Source of the DNA: Blasia pusilla
Lineage: Eukaryota; Marchantiophyta; Marchantiopsida; Blasiales
Assembly (NCBI GenBank): GCA_050084515.1
Contig: CM114272.1
Span: 44,082,001-44,146,000 of the forward strand
DNA: 64,000 nt
Reading direction: 5' to 3'
Both the position numbers and the translations under genes were made by a program. Position 1 is the first letter of the stretch, and each line of letters starts with the position of its first letter. Shown here one piece after another: positions 10,891-21,480 of this stretch. The notes beneath the pieces are model-generated. The model was not told where the DNA came from, made no database searches, and worked only from the letters and a program-made list of their open reading frames with translations.

Positions 10891-12762
10891 CTTTGCATTT
10901 CATGAATAACTAAGTCGATGGCGTCTTGCCCATCTTGACTACTAATCTGTTCCTTGCTTCTTGCTCTTGACTTGGCGCTTGGTTGCAAGGTCTCAAAACT
11001 TGCTTGCATTGCCTTTGTCCCACCAAGAAGATATACCCCTTTCTCACCTGAGGCTTATCCCAAGACACGTGCGGGTCTCATTTTACATTAGTCCCTTGTT
11101 CCGCCACCCTTAAGCTTCCTAGTCTAGGTTTTGACTTTGGTGGGTCACACCAAGGTCTTTCCTCTTTGGATCCGCAATCATGACTTGCTTCTCGGGTCCT
11201 TGCTAGTGGTGGCGCCATAGACTTAGCTATTTAGGATGCCATTGCCCCTAGATGCACTTGCATGCACGCATGCACGTTTGTACTTAGCGTCATGCCAAAA
11301 AATCAGCGAACAAATAAATCAACACAAGCAAAGGTTCTATGGGGATTAGTACTTGTTTTAGGACCCTCATGGTTTGGGTTGCATCAACCATATGCAATGA
11401 CATGGGTATCAACCCTTTGTCTATGAATCCACCCCTAAATCTTGCATTGGGTGCATGGGCACCACACCTTACTTTGTCAAGATTCTCCACCGCTTACCTC
11501 TATGGACCTACAAGACTCGCATGTAACCAAAGTGGACGCAAATGGGTACTAGTATGTTATTTTTTGGCCTCTCAAACTTGCTCTTGCTATAGCATCCTTG
11601 GAAACTTGAGGGGAAGTGAGGAATAATCCATGATGTCTCCATAGCGCATCAAATTTCCTCGTTGTTCAGGATATCAGTAGAGGGTTCTATGAAACACTAA
11701 AAGTGGGAAATTTGAGGAGACGTGAGAAAGTGAGAATATTTTGGAGATGGGGAACAATTGATATAAATACTTGCCCTTGGGTTTAATTACAACCTTTGTA
11801 GCTTCTTTGCAGCTTCTAAGACTCGCGCTATAATAAAAAACTTGGATGATGTGCCTCCTCCAAGTCACACCATTACAAGATCTTTTCAAGTCTCAAAACT
11901 TGCGGGGGACTTGCTTTTGTCGGACACCACAAACCAACAAACTGTCAAAAAAAACAAAGGGTACTTACGACCTCTACAACATTGGCATACCTTTTATTAT
12001 TTGGAAACTCTTGGAACTCATTCATAAGAATTCAAGTGATTTCCTTTCAGATTCAAAAATTCCTTGAACCATAGCATTCTTCCCTCCTAGGAAAGATAGG
12101 TGGTCTAAATTAATATTTTTGCAAGTGGCACACCATTCTTACCTTTGATACTCTCATAGCAGTGAACTAGGTACAAACTAAGTCTTGCAAGTGATGGGAT
12201 TCACACAATACTTGCAATTGATGGTCTCAATAGGATCCATAATGGACTTATAGTGGACTCTAAGTTAGAGTAACATTGTTGAGTGGTACATCTCAATATT
12301 AGTGGATATTTCGTGGCACGGGTTTTGGCATAGCTCTAAGCATTCCACATGGTGAAGCACCAAGAACAAAAGGTGAAAGTAGCTAGTACTCATGGAGGAG
12401 ACATTGGTATGCCTCTCCTAATCACAGGGATTTGGTCTAGGACCAACACTTGTTCCACCACCATGCATGGTAGTACGAGAGGCAAAGGCAATATCTCAAG
12501 AGGTAGGGCCAGCTATGGTTAGCAAGGCAAGAGTGGATCCATACGTTGAGAAAGGACATTAAAGATTTGAGACCTTTAGGAGAATTATGTTAAGCCCCTC
12601 ATGCTCTTCAATGACGTCAAAGGCAAAGAATTTCTTTTGTCTAATCGTGCGGAAGATATGCAAAGAATGCATGCTTGTGTGTGATAAGAGGATGGACCAG
12701 CTCCCAACATATCTTCAAGTCATCCACAACACCATTATGTGTAGGTTCCAAAATGGAGCTTC
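10891..12762. other. no supported gene
   Basis: Intergenic or old repeat sequence. Short frames such as 11339-11626 have no recognisable domain. The right end is interrupted by the solo LTR at 12768. Confidence 0.3.
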
Positions 12763-12767
12763 CATAT

Positions 12768-13768
12768 TGTCGCGCCCCTACTCTCCTTGAACGTCAATCT
12801 TTAGTGTTGCGGAAGCGTGCGTTCAGTAGGTCACGAACTCATTGCCGATCTGCATCCAAACACGCACTCTCGTTAGTCGGGTTTGGGCCAACCGGCGTTC
12901 CAACCCACCGAGTCCTCAACTCGGCGTCTCATCAAGCTCAACCTTCCTTAGTTCATAGCTTCCAAAACATGGCAAGTCCTTCAAGACTTGGAACAGACTT
13001 CTTGGTTAGTCCAGGGATCTGAAATGGCACTTGCGCGCCTAGCGATCCCAACTGTTCAACGGTCCTCGGGTGAGTTCCGAATCGAGACCCAAGTAATTGA
13101 GTCGCGGGGTGGAATCCAAAAGGGATGTCTAAAATCGCCTCACTGGACTTGGTGTAGGTTTTCCAACCCAACTCCCAAACTCGCGTTCCGTTCCATGCCC
13201 TTGAGCGCCCTTGGCGCCCAAAGTGGGGTTTGGGTTCCAAGCACTCTCGGAGACCTTCCCCCTTACTAGTACTTCTGGGGTTCTCCAATAACCCCTCCCC
13301 TTTGGGAAAAGAGGGTCGGGCCCTTCATTGTGGCCCTCAACTCGACTCCACTTATAGTCGTTTTTGGGTTGTATCTCGGCCGCTGCTTATGCATTTGCAG
13401 CAATCTTTGGTGCGTTTGGACCGGCTCTCTATAAGCTTTCCAACGCACTCTTATTTGCTCCAAACGCATCTTGGCGCTAAAAGTTATGGCCATAAATACA
13501 GTCGGAAACTCTCAAACGCTAGTGGCGTTCCAAATCCGGATCTTTCCTTTGGCAACCCACTTCCTAGACTCGACTTCTTTCAAGTCTCATTCCGCGTTTG
13601 GTCCAGGTTTCTCAGTCGCAACCATAACACCTGAAACGCGACTCCTCGCTCGCGTCTCGTCTCTTGTCTCCTCTTTGAGACAACTCCAATGCGCAAACCA
13701 TCTTAGCGTGAGCCCGCTAATGTTCCGATGTTCCGCTTGGCACTTGTTTGGTCATGAGGGTCGCGACA
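12768..13768 (+). mobile_element. solo LTR, family S, copy a (1001 bp)
   Basis: Begins TGTCGCGCCCCTACTCTCC and ends GGGTCGCGACA, flanked by the exact 5-bp duplication CATAT (12763-12767 and 13769-13773). The same 1-kb sequence occurs in opposite orientation at 18600, 25597 and 27101. TG...CA ends, a 5-bp duplication and the lack of coding capacity indicate a solo LTR left by recombination; a short non-autonomous LTR-type insertion is the alternative. Several long-looking frames inside it recur between copies only because the DNA is repeated. Confidence 0.88.
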
Positions 13769-13773
13769 CATAT

Positions 13774-15369
13774 CCTCAAAATGCATGGAGACGATGATCA
13801 GCATGTTCACTTTAGATCTTTGTCACTACACAACGACAACATTCCTTGAGTTAGTGCAAGTAGCTCTAAAGTCGAAAGAGGTTTTGATAGGTATGGGTGT
13901 TGGCTACACCACCACTCACAACCTATGGTAGAGTATCATGGATGTCGATCCTACAAAGGAAGTTGGCACCATCAAGAGACTCGTGGAGAGAGTGGATGGA
14001 CCAATAGGAATTGGTGGAGGCATGATATTTACCTTAGACAAGAAATATGACTCAATCTTTTGGTCAGGAAGGAGAGGAGGCATTTTAACATGCCTTTGTA
14101 AGTATCTCGCATGTACCTTGTAGCATCCTTAGAATGTAGGGATGGTTAGTTCATATTATAGAAAACTCCATTGATTATGTAGGTGCCTTGTGGAGTTTAG
14201 AAGGTATGAGGGCTCAAGGAGTTACCAACTCCTCACGTTGTGGATGATGTGTAGTGGGGCCACAAAACTACAAATGATGTCTTTGCATCTATGATGAGTT
14301 CTTGAAACTTTAGTACTCGTGTAGTATGTTGTATCTTCCAAATTCTTATTTTCAAAAATATTATTAACTTATATTTTGTTTATGTTGTGGTGGAAGAAGA
14401 GCGACAACAAGTATTCTTGGCAACTTTGCTCGTCTTGGGTTTGTTTTCCTCATCAACTCGACTTGTTGGAGGAGAGAACCATTTGGATGATGCTCTTACA
14501 AAAAGGATGATGAAGAGGATGAGGAGGATAAAGAGATGTTCCTTACAGAGAATCTAGCCATTGTAAGGTAGAGTAGGAGGGCCTTCTTGAATAGCTCACA
14601 CAATGGACAACTTGGGCCAATATGTAGTAGGCGTAGCCACTCAGAATCGCAAGGAAGCAATCCTATCAAGGTTACTCTTGGATGCACATGATGGATGTGT
14701 CCAATAGGATCTCCCAGAGGGTTGGACCTTCTACAAGTCTAACACGGTCCGCATGCAAAGCCCATAAGGTGTACACCAACGATATAAGCAGTATTCTCAA
14801 TACAAGTTTCAATTTTGTAAAACATTTCTTCATAAATGTACAAATATTTTCCTTCTTGCATCATTCAACTTGTGTGATTGGAATGTCAAATGTATTGAAT
14901 GAATTTTTCATAAATCTACTTAATTTTTTTGATATAATAAATTTAATAATTTTAGAAAAAGATTTTTGTGTTGAGTTGCGATTCACACTCAAAATTTTGC
15001 AATAATATTGATGCACATTTGTGATTCCAATATGAATTCATTGTACGTTAAATTGGAAGCCAAGTGCGAGTCATTGCCACTAGATGACGAGTGTAGTCAA
15101 ATGGAACTTCATAGTCACTAACTACAAGTTGGAATCTCATTCTTGTGAGTCAATTGTGAATGGAGCACTTGCAATATTCGTACTTGAGTGCGACTGTAAT
15201 GCAAATATAGTGTGGCTCCTTAGACTTGCAAAATCCCTCCTAATATTGTAGTGAAAGAGATTCTTGATTCCACTCTTCACTTGGACAATAGGAGGGCGGT
15301 CTCAATCCTTAGGAAATGGCCTTCCCTATCTAGGGCATTAATAATCCATGTTCATCATAAAGTTTGACC
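13774..15369. other. no supported gene
   Basis: AT-rich sequence with an open 13938-14123 plus-strand stretch (MDVDPTKEVGTIKRLVERVD) that I cannot assign, and a GAT/GAG-rich low-complexity run near 14505-14535. Nothing else is supported. Confidence 0.3.
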
Positions 15370-15800
15370 TCTACTCCTTATCTCAACAAAGCACTCTTGA
15401 CCTTAGCTTTGCAAGTGGAAGTCTTCGGTTGAGTTTCAAAGGCTCAATCGATCATGCATTCTATAGGTAGCATGGGTAGCCAAGGGCTAATGGGTCCCAA
15501 GTCTCCCATGGTGCATATTGTCTCCCTAGGAAGCCTCTTCCCTAAGACTTGACTAATCTTCCCAAATTTCTTGCCCAAACTAGAGATTGTTGGTTATTTC
15601 CTGAGGGTGTGTTCTAAATAGTTCCTTAGCTTTATAAGGAACTATTTAGAACACAAACATGTCCAAACACGCATCATGATTAATCCCTTTTTCCTCGATT
15701 TGAGAAACTAGGGCAATAGAGGGTTCCCCCCTTTAGGTATTTAAAGGGTTCTATGGGTGAACACCACCTATCCCATTGTCCATCTTGGACTCTTTGTAGA
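15370..15800. repeat. diverged long repeat, copy 2 (possible LTR)
   Basis: Diverged direct copy of 10460-10890. It differs by carrying a perfect foldback at 15608-15655 that copy 1 lacks. Confidence 0.4.
15608..15655. repeat. perfect 21-bp foldback with 6-nt loop
   Basis: Arm 15608-15628 is exactly complementary to 15635-15655, separated by GCTTTA. It is absent from the matching position of the related repeat at 10.7 kb, so it looks like a tiny inserted foldback element or a recently formed palindrome. Transcripts through it would form a stable hairpin. Confidence 0.75.
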
Positions 15801-16186
15801 AGCCCAAAACCCAAATATGGTTTGCAAACTGTGGACCCATGTTTGACAAGCTATCTCCCAAGATGCTTTGGGGGAGTCTTCCTACAATTTCTACAAACTC
15901 ACAGCTCCATTGGTGTGGGCGGTGTGTTTTCCTTGTCCGAGAAGTGTGTGGCATGCGGTTCGTGTTTGGCCTCCAAGTCAAGAACTTTTCTGGATGACAT
16001 CTTTGAGAAGACTAAGGCTATGGTCCATGAGGACAAGACCGTGGTCTACTTTTCTTGACACGTGTCTAACCAATGAAACCAAATCTTGCTCTCCAACTAT
16101 TGTAGGGCCTTTATTATCGGTCATGGGGAAATTAAAGTCTACAAGAGTAGCGGGTTTGCCACCCCCGACTACCTCACCCATCAATG

Positions 16187-18599
16187 TAGTCATCTCCCCC
16201 CCATACTCCCTTTCTTTCTACCCAAATACATTAGGATATCAATTTGTGTGTGACCTTGCATTAGAAGAACCTTCATCTGTACAAAACAATAAACAATTTC
16301 ATTTTGAAATGTACGAACACCGGAATCGGAAACCAATTAATTTGATGTCATTTATGAAGGATGAAAAAGCAACTAACCTTATGTTTACATGTCTTTCCCT
16401 CAACAGCGTGGGGGCATGTGCAGGTACCATCATCCTTGTCATAATCAACGACTTCATGACTTTGGAGGGGTTAGATTGACTTTTCACAAATGCAACTTTC
16501 CTCCCGCTGATGGAATTTAACATAACATGTTCATGTGGAATGTACTTCGCATTCTTTATTGCCATGACCATATTGTTCCCCACCATTCGATTCTGCACAC
16601 ACCCTTGCATCTTCAAATTTGAGGTACACCAATAATACAAGTCTACTACGTCAACTAACACATGCAATAGCCATGACAAGCGAGGTTGACGTTTAGTTCT
16701 CCTGGAAGCTTTCATGTGAGTCTTCCATATGGAATGCCAACGCTAGTTCCACAACACCAGTTGTATTCTGATTTGCTCTCCTTATGGTGCTCCGATATTG
16801 GGTAGCTCATCTACGTATCTTGGAAATCCAATATGCTTGGAAGTACTCACAAAATACAAGTTCTTGACCCTCCCACCCATGTACGAAAGCTTGAGCAGAT
16901 ACCACAGAATTTGTAAAGTCAAGAAAGAGGATTTAGGTAAGTACTACACATTACACTCCTTCGACATGTGCCTTTTAACACTTTTTGGAATTTTCAAAGA
17001 CCTATTCAAAACTATTCCACGTGTGGTTCTAATTCTGATAATTGGAAACAGCGAGGCGGTGATGGATAAAGATGTATTCCTATATCTATGGTATACATGA
17101 CTTGAGCAAGTTCTCTATTCATCCAAGCCTTGATAATGGGATCTCTAACCTTCATATGCAAGTTTGTAATCCACGCTTTGTGGATGTGCCAAATGCACAG
17201 GAATATCATGACAACTGAAAGATATCTTTGAATACAATGGAGGAAACAATAATTACACTTTTGAAGTACTCAACCATTGAAAGTGTTCTATAATGATATT
17301 TTTAATATTTAAATGTACATAACACAACAAGAAACAAATTCACATACGATAGGGTAATTTATCAGATAACACATACTCTATTGTAGCCTATTCCTCTTTG
17401 GAATCATTCACTATGAAACATGATGGCCTCCATAACTGAGAAGATTCAAGTACTTCCCTTCTGTAATTATTCACTTGTAATTTGATGGCACTTAACACCT
17501 CCGTAATATTAGCTTGTGCGTGTCTTTCCATAAAATCCCAAACGCATGGAATTCCATTTTGGAATCTTTGTAGCATAAAAGTGTAAACAATTGGAACTTC
17601 AAACACAAAAGAAAACTCAGATAATTAGTTCAAATTGCAAACTTATGGATTCTTACAACAAAAAAGAACAAAACCAGACTTCATTGATTTTATTCTAGAA
17701 TATTTACTGCCTTCGGTGTCCATGTTAGGACACCAAATTAGTGGATATGTGTAATGTATTACCTCATAAAGGTTAGTTCCAAAAGTTGAATCCACTCCCA
17801 CTACATCTCGTTGGCTCAATGTTCCAAACTTCTCAACCATCCATGGTGTTGCAACTACTAAGCAAAATGGAACACCTTTTGGTTTGTTTTGTTCTCGATA
17901 GAACAAAGCCAAACCATGATATTGTCGGACCCACATTCTTACTCCCATTGCATCACATGGACTGTAATGATGCGAATTTAGCTTCAATTGTAGTATGATG
18001 TTGTAGATATTTTTCATGGTGAGCTTCATATCCCTTGACCATATGACCTTTTGAACTATACTTCTTGAACACCTCTCTTTGATGTGTCGGTAGTGTTTGT
18101 TTAGAAGGTCTGCAGCCTAAACACTAGCTCTCAACAGACGTTCAACAAACCCATGGCATCTATTAGATAGATGTGATGCAATATGAGCATTTGCAACAAT
18201 TGCACTCTTATCCAACATCCCATGACAAAATTCATTGTTCACGATGCATCCAAGGAATCAAACACAAATTTGATTGTTCTACGTACACCACCTTTGCAAA
18301 GTGGCATTGACATCCTCGTCGATTGAGCAAGGGGTCTACTGTTCGAATCTTTCTTTTTCCCTTTTTCTACACTATTGGGGAAATCTTTTTGCACCATGTT
18401 CCGAAAGTCATATGGTTTATAAGCACACCAATATCAGATAATGTGCCGGGATATTGTCCTCTCACTTGAATTTCTAATCTTGAAGGCACAATGAAAATTC
18501 TCTCTGTTTCTCTCCCCTTCAAGAAAATTGTTGAACCTATCTAGAGGGATTGTGGCCTCCTCTTTTGTCCATTTCAGATGACTAGACAAAAAGGGTTGC
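16187..18599 (-). pseudogene. MULE-type transposase-derived gene with SWIM zinc finger, intron-containing, interrupted
   Basis: Minus-strand segments read as a Mutator-like (MULE) transposase of the SWIM-finger class. At 18029-17700 it has VVATPWMVEKF, then the catalytic-type VGVDSTFGTNLY. At 17606-17390 it has IPCVWDF, then WRPSCFIVND, where the family usually has VDD. At 17219-17100 it has FLCIWHIHKAWITNLHMKV. The SWIM finger CTCPHAVEGKTCKH is at 16378-16422, followed at once by a GT donor, and the next exon starts at 16276 (MKVLLMQGHTQ). A clear intron is about 17381-17219, with an acceptor TCTTTCAG. The SWIM segment is one frame away from the preceding SQSNPSK, so there is a frameshift or an unseen splice. 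N-terminal coding (KWTKEEATIPLDRF) reaches 18599, where the solo LTR of copy d cuts it. It could be a dead transposase or a once-domesticated gene. Confidence 0.72.
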
Positions 18600-19581
18600 T
18601 CTTGCGACCCTCATGACCAAACGAGCGCCAAAACAGAACATCGGAATATTTGATGGCTCACGCTAAGTTGGAGAAGGGACAAGAGACGAGACGCAAGCAA
18701 AGCTTCACGTTTCATATGTTATGGTCGCGGCTGAGAAACCTGGACCAAACGCGGATCAAGACTTGATAGGAGTCAAGTCTAGGAAGTGGGTTGCCAAAGG
18801 AAGGAATCCGGAATTGGAACGCCACTAGCGTTTGAGAGTTTCAAACTGTATTTATGGCCATAAATTTGAGTGCCAAGATGCATTTGGGATGAGTAAGAAT
18901 GATTTGGAAAGCTTATGGAAGCCGCTTTAGACACACTAAAGATCTTTGCAAGCGCACAAGTAGCGCTTGAGAAACAACCCAAAAATGACTGTAAGTATAG
19001 TCTGGTTGAGGGCCACAATGAAGGGCCCCACCATCCTTTTCCAAAGGTGGGGGGTTATTGGAGATCCCTAGAAGTACTAGTAAGGGAGAGGGTCTCCCAT
19101 TAAGGGTGCTTGGGACTCAAACCCCACTTTGGGCGCCATGGGGCGGCTCAAGGGCATGGAACGGATCGGGAGTTTGGAGTTGGGCTTGAAAACCTGAACC
19201 AAGTCTATGGAGGTGAATTTTAGAGATCCCTCTTGGATTCCAAACCCGCCACTCAATTATTTGGGTCCCGATTAGGAACTCGCTCGAGGTCCGTTGAACA
19301 GTTGGGACCGCTAGGCGGGCAAGTGCCGTTTTAGGTTCCTGGACTAACTAGAAAGTCTGTTCCAAGTCTTGAAGGAATGTCGTGTTGGGAACCTAGGAAG
19401 GAGGGGAGGTTGAGCTTGATGCGATGCCGAGTTGAGGACTCGATGGGTTGGAAAGCCGCGTGACCCAAAGCCAGACTAATGTGAGTGCGTTTGGGTGCAG
19501 GTTGGCGATGAGAGCGTGTCCTACTGAATGTACGCTTCCGTAAGACTAAGATTGACATTCAAGAAGAGTAGGCGCACGACA
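18600..19581 (-). mobile_element. solo LTR, family S, copy d (982 bp)
   Basis: Opposite orientation to copy a. The left end is degraded (TCTTGCGACCC where the other copies have TGTCGCGACCC) and the right end is GCGCACGACA. Flanks GTTGC (18595-18599) and GTCGC (19582-19586) match at four of five positions, consistent with an older 5-bp duplication. It splits the transposase-derived gene. Confidence 0.75.
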
Positions 19582-20243
19582 GTCGCAGAGGACGTATATG
19601 AACTACAGGTTGAGGATGTTCGAACATGTTTATGTGAAATGTTCAACAAGTGACCTGATTGACATTGAATGTCCCAAATAAAGAATTAAACCAAAGAATT
19701 GGCAAAGGAGCTCATGAAGGGAAGAAAAGAAGGGGAAACTTCAAAGCTGACACTACAGTAAGCAAAAAAATGAATTATGTAGGACCAAAAGAATTATTCA
19801 TCTTGGACCCCATAAACATACTAGCTCCTTCTTGCTCTTATGTACCTTCCTACATGTCTTGAACTCCTCAACTCCTCCCTGCTGCTGCTGTTGGCCCTCC
19901 CCCTCACAATGTGGCTGTAGATCCTGCCCTGACTGCCTCTATGGATCCCCTATGCTACGATTGCCTTTGCCTTGCCTCGGGTTTCCCGCATATTACCTCG
20001 GCTTTCAAAAAATAGGCTCGCGCCTGCGCCGTCCGCCATGGTAAACCCTCCCTGAAACCCCTTCGCGTCTACCCGACAACCTGAAGCTTGGGCAGCCCCA
20101 CCTCGACTTTGGGTTAGCTTAATTTGAGGATGGATAGGCACGAGGCTATCTTCCATCATGAACTATAAGTGTGGGCCCCAACTCTTGCAATCCATGTTTG
20201 TCTTAGGAACGGATTTTTCTGTTTTGCATCCACAGGCGCAGGG
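19582..20243. other. flank of the interrupted transposase region; no complete gene
   Basis: Immediately right of the solo LTR the minus strand should continue the 5' part of the transposase gene, but no motif is clear. A plus-strand frame at 19659-19862 (KGAHEGKKRRGNF) is unassigned. A C-rich segment lies at 19870-20100. E2's left target duplication CGTG is at 20244-20247. Confidence 0.35.
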
Positions 20244-20247
20244 CGTG

Positions 20248-21012
20248 TGTCGTGCGCATACACATCGCTACACAACATACATCGCTGTCACTGAACATAC
20301 ACACAAACACGCACAATCCCATGCTAACTCATGGCATCCAAACAACGAGACAAGAAGTACCAAAATATCTTCAATAAAGTAAGATCCAATCTCTATATAC
20401 ACAATCTCACACCATAGCTCTCAAAGGTGTGCACTCTCTTTCATGTCAAACCAAACCCACTCTCCTAATGAGAGGCTTGGGTTACACTCACAAGGCAAGG
20501 GACCATAGCTCCTCCGCCTCATGCTAAGAGGTTCAACAAAGAGAGAATGAGCTCTCAAGCTCTCTCTCCTTGGGATATATACCCCTCCCCTCTCCCAAGC
20601 TCTCTTCATGGTAACCTATTCTCCCAAGTCACCTCCTTGGCTCTTGACCTGATGTAGGAGGTCAAGGGCCACTTACCAAAAATAGAAAGTCGATCATATA
20701 CTCAAAATGGTACTTACCTAAAATAGTAAGTTTCTCAATATGGCTCCAAATGAGCCAAAACGAAGGGGAAACCTACTCTCTCAGGTTTCTCGGGGCCTCG
20801 ACAACTCATTCCTGGGCATGTAATCCACTACTGTTGAAGACTCTCTACTAGATCTCACTGATCTATCCTAAAGGACGTGACAGTTGTCATACGCATACAC
20901 ATCGCTACACAACATACATCGTTGTCACCGAACATACACACGAACACGCACGATCCCATGCTAACTCATGGCATCCAAAAAACTAGACAAGAAGTACCAA
21001 AATATCTCCAAT
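20248..21012 (-). repeat. E2 3' terminal block: B2 (20248-20375), A2 (20376-20882), B1 (20885-21012)
   Basis: B1 and B2 are each 128 bp and nearly identical, and lie on both sides of A2 (507 bp). On the minus strand the order is polypurine tract, B1 (starting ATTGGAGATATTTT, ending GACA), the spacer AC, A2 (starting TGTCACGTCC), B2 (ending GACA). The 5' end of E2 has A alone. The A and B ends form short inverted termini, TGTC...GACA, as retroviral-type integrases require. Confidence 0.9.
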
Positions 21013-21030
21013 CGCCCCCCTAGCTGGTGG
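21013..21030 (-). other. E2 polypurine tract
   Basis: The minus strand reads CCAGCTAGGGGGGCG immediately before B1. It matches the tract of E1 and E5 in position and sequence. Confidence 0.65.
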
Positions 21031-21198
21031 TTAGGTCCCTCTAACTCCAGATAGCCATCTATCCCTACCTACCATGATATACATCTCTCGGACGCTAAGA
21101 GCAAGAAGGCCGAGTGCTCATGTGATCCCATCGTTAGTCGCCTTCCTGTCATCCATGTCAGAGAAAAAGTCGGGATCAAAACCTACCTAGTATCTCCT

Positions 21199-21480
21199 CT
21201 ATGTACATCTGGGACACATCCATCGTCCCCGAGGAACCCTAGTGAGAGGTGGCGTCAGACATGCCATATGCCAACCTCTCGAACAACCATCAGAGACTAG
21301 CATCGTGGCCGCACCACGGGCAGAACCACACAACATACAATGCAAGCATGCAGGAACTACTGCTAAGCTCGGATCCACTATACCATCAATGCTAGGAAGG
21401 TGACATGGTGCACAATTACGCACATGGTCCTTCCATACCATACCATAGCGTCCTTCTAGCAAGAGAACACCAGATGGCAA
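21199..21480 (-). pseudogene. E2 C-terminal PHD finger
   Basis: GVLLLEGRYGMVWKDHVRNC leads into the finger at 21339-21202: CMLC, then VSDGC, then WHMAC and WMCPRC. The third zinc ligand (Cys in the VCDRC of E1 and E5) is Ser here, so the finger may fold poorly. A frameshift near 21.48 kb separates it from the integrase frame; in the ancestral element it was the polyprotein's C-terminus. It probably targeted the integration complex to, or read, modified histones, by analogy with chromodomains of chromoviruses (inference). Confidence 0.83.

Noticed and set aside
12675-13797. Overlapping long frames around 12.7-13.8 kb, similar to frames at 25.7-26.4 and 27.6-28.1 kb
   Set aside because: They are repeated only because the solo LTR DNA is repeated; no domain, and both strands are equally open.
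15751-16193. Frames of 70-200 codons on both strands at 15.75-16.5 kb
   Set aside because: Only the minus-strand SWIM-related pieces match a family; the 203-codon plus-strand frame overlaps them and has no motif.
18301-18360. tRNA-like GTTCGAATC string near 18341
   Set aside because: The bases on both sides of the loop do not form a 5-bp T-stem and no cloverleaf can be drawn.
20248-21012. Tandem LTRs from a two-LTR circle as explanation of B-A-B
   Set aside because: The 5' ends of E2 and E5 have A without B, and target duplications sit at A1 start and B2 end, so a simple LTR tandem does not account for it; it remains an alternative for E3/E4.
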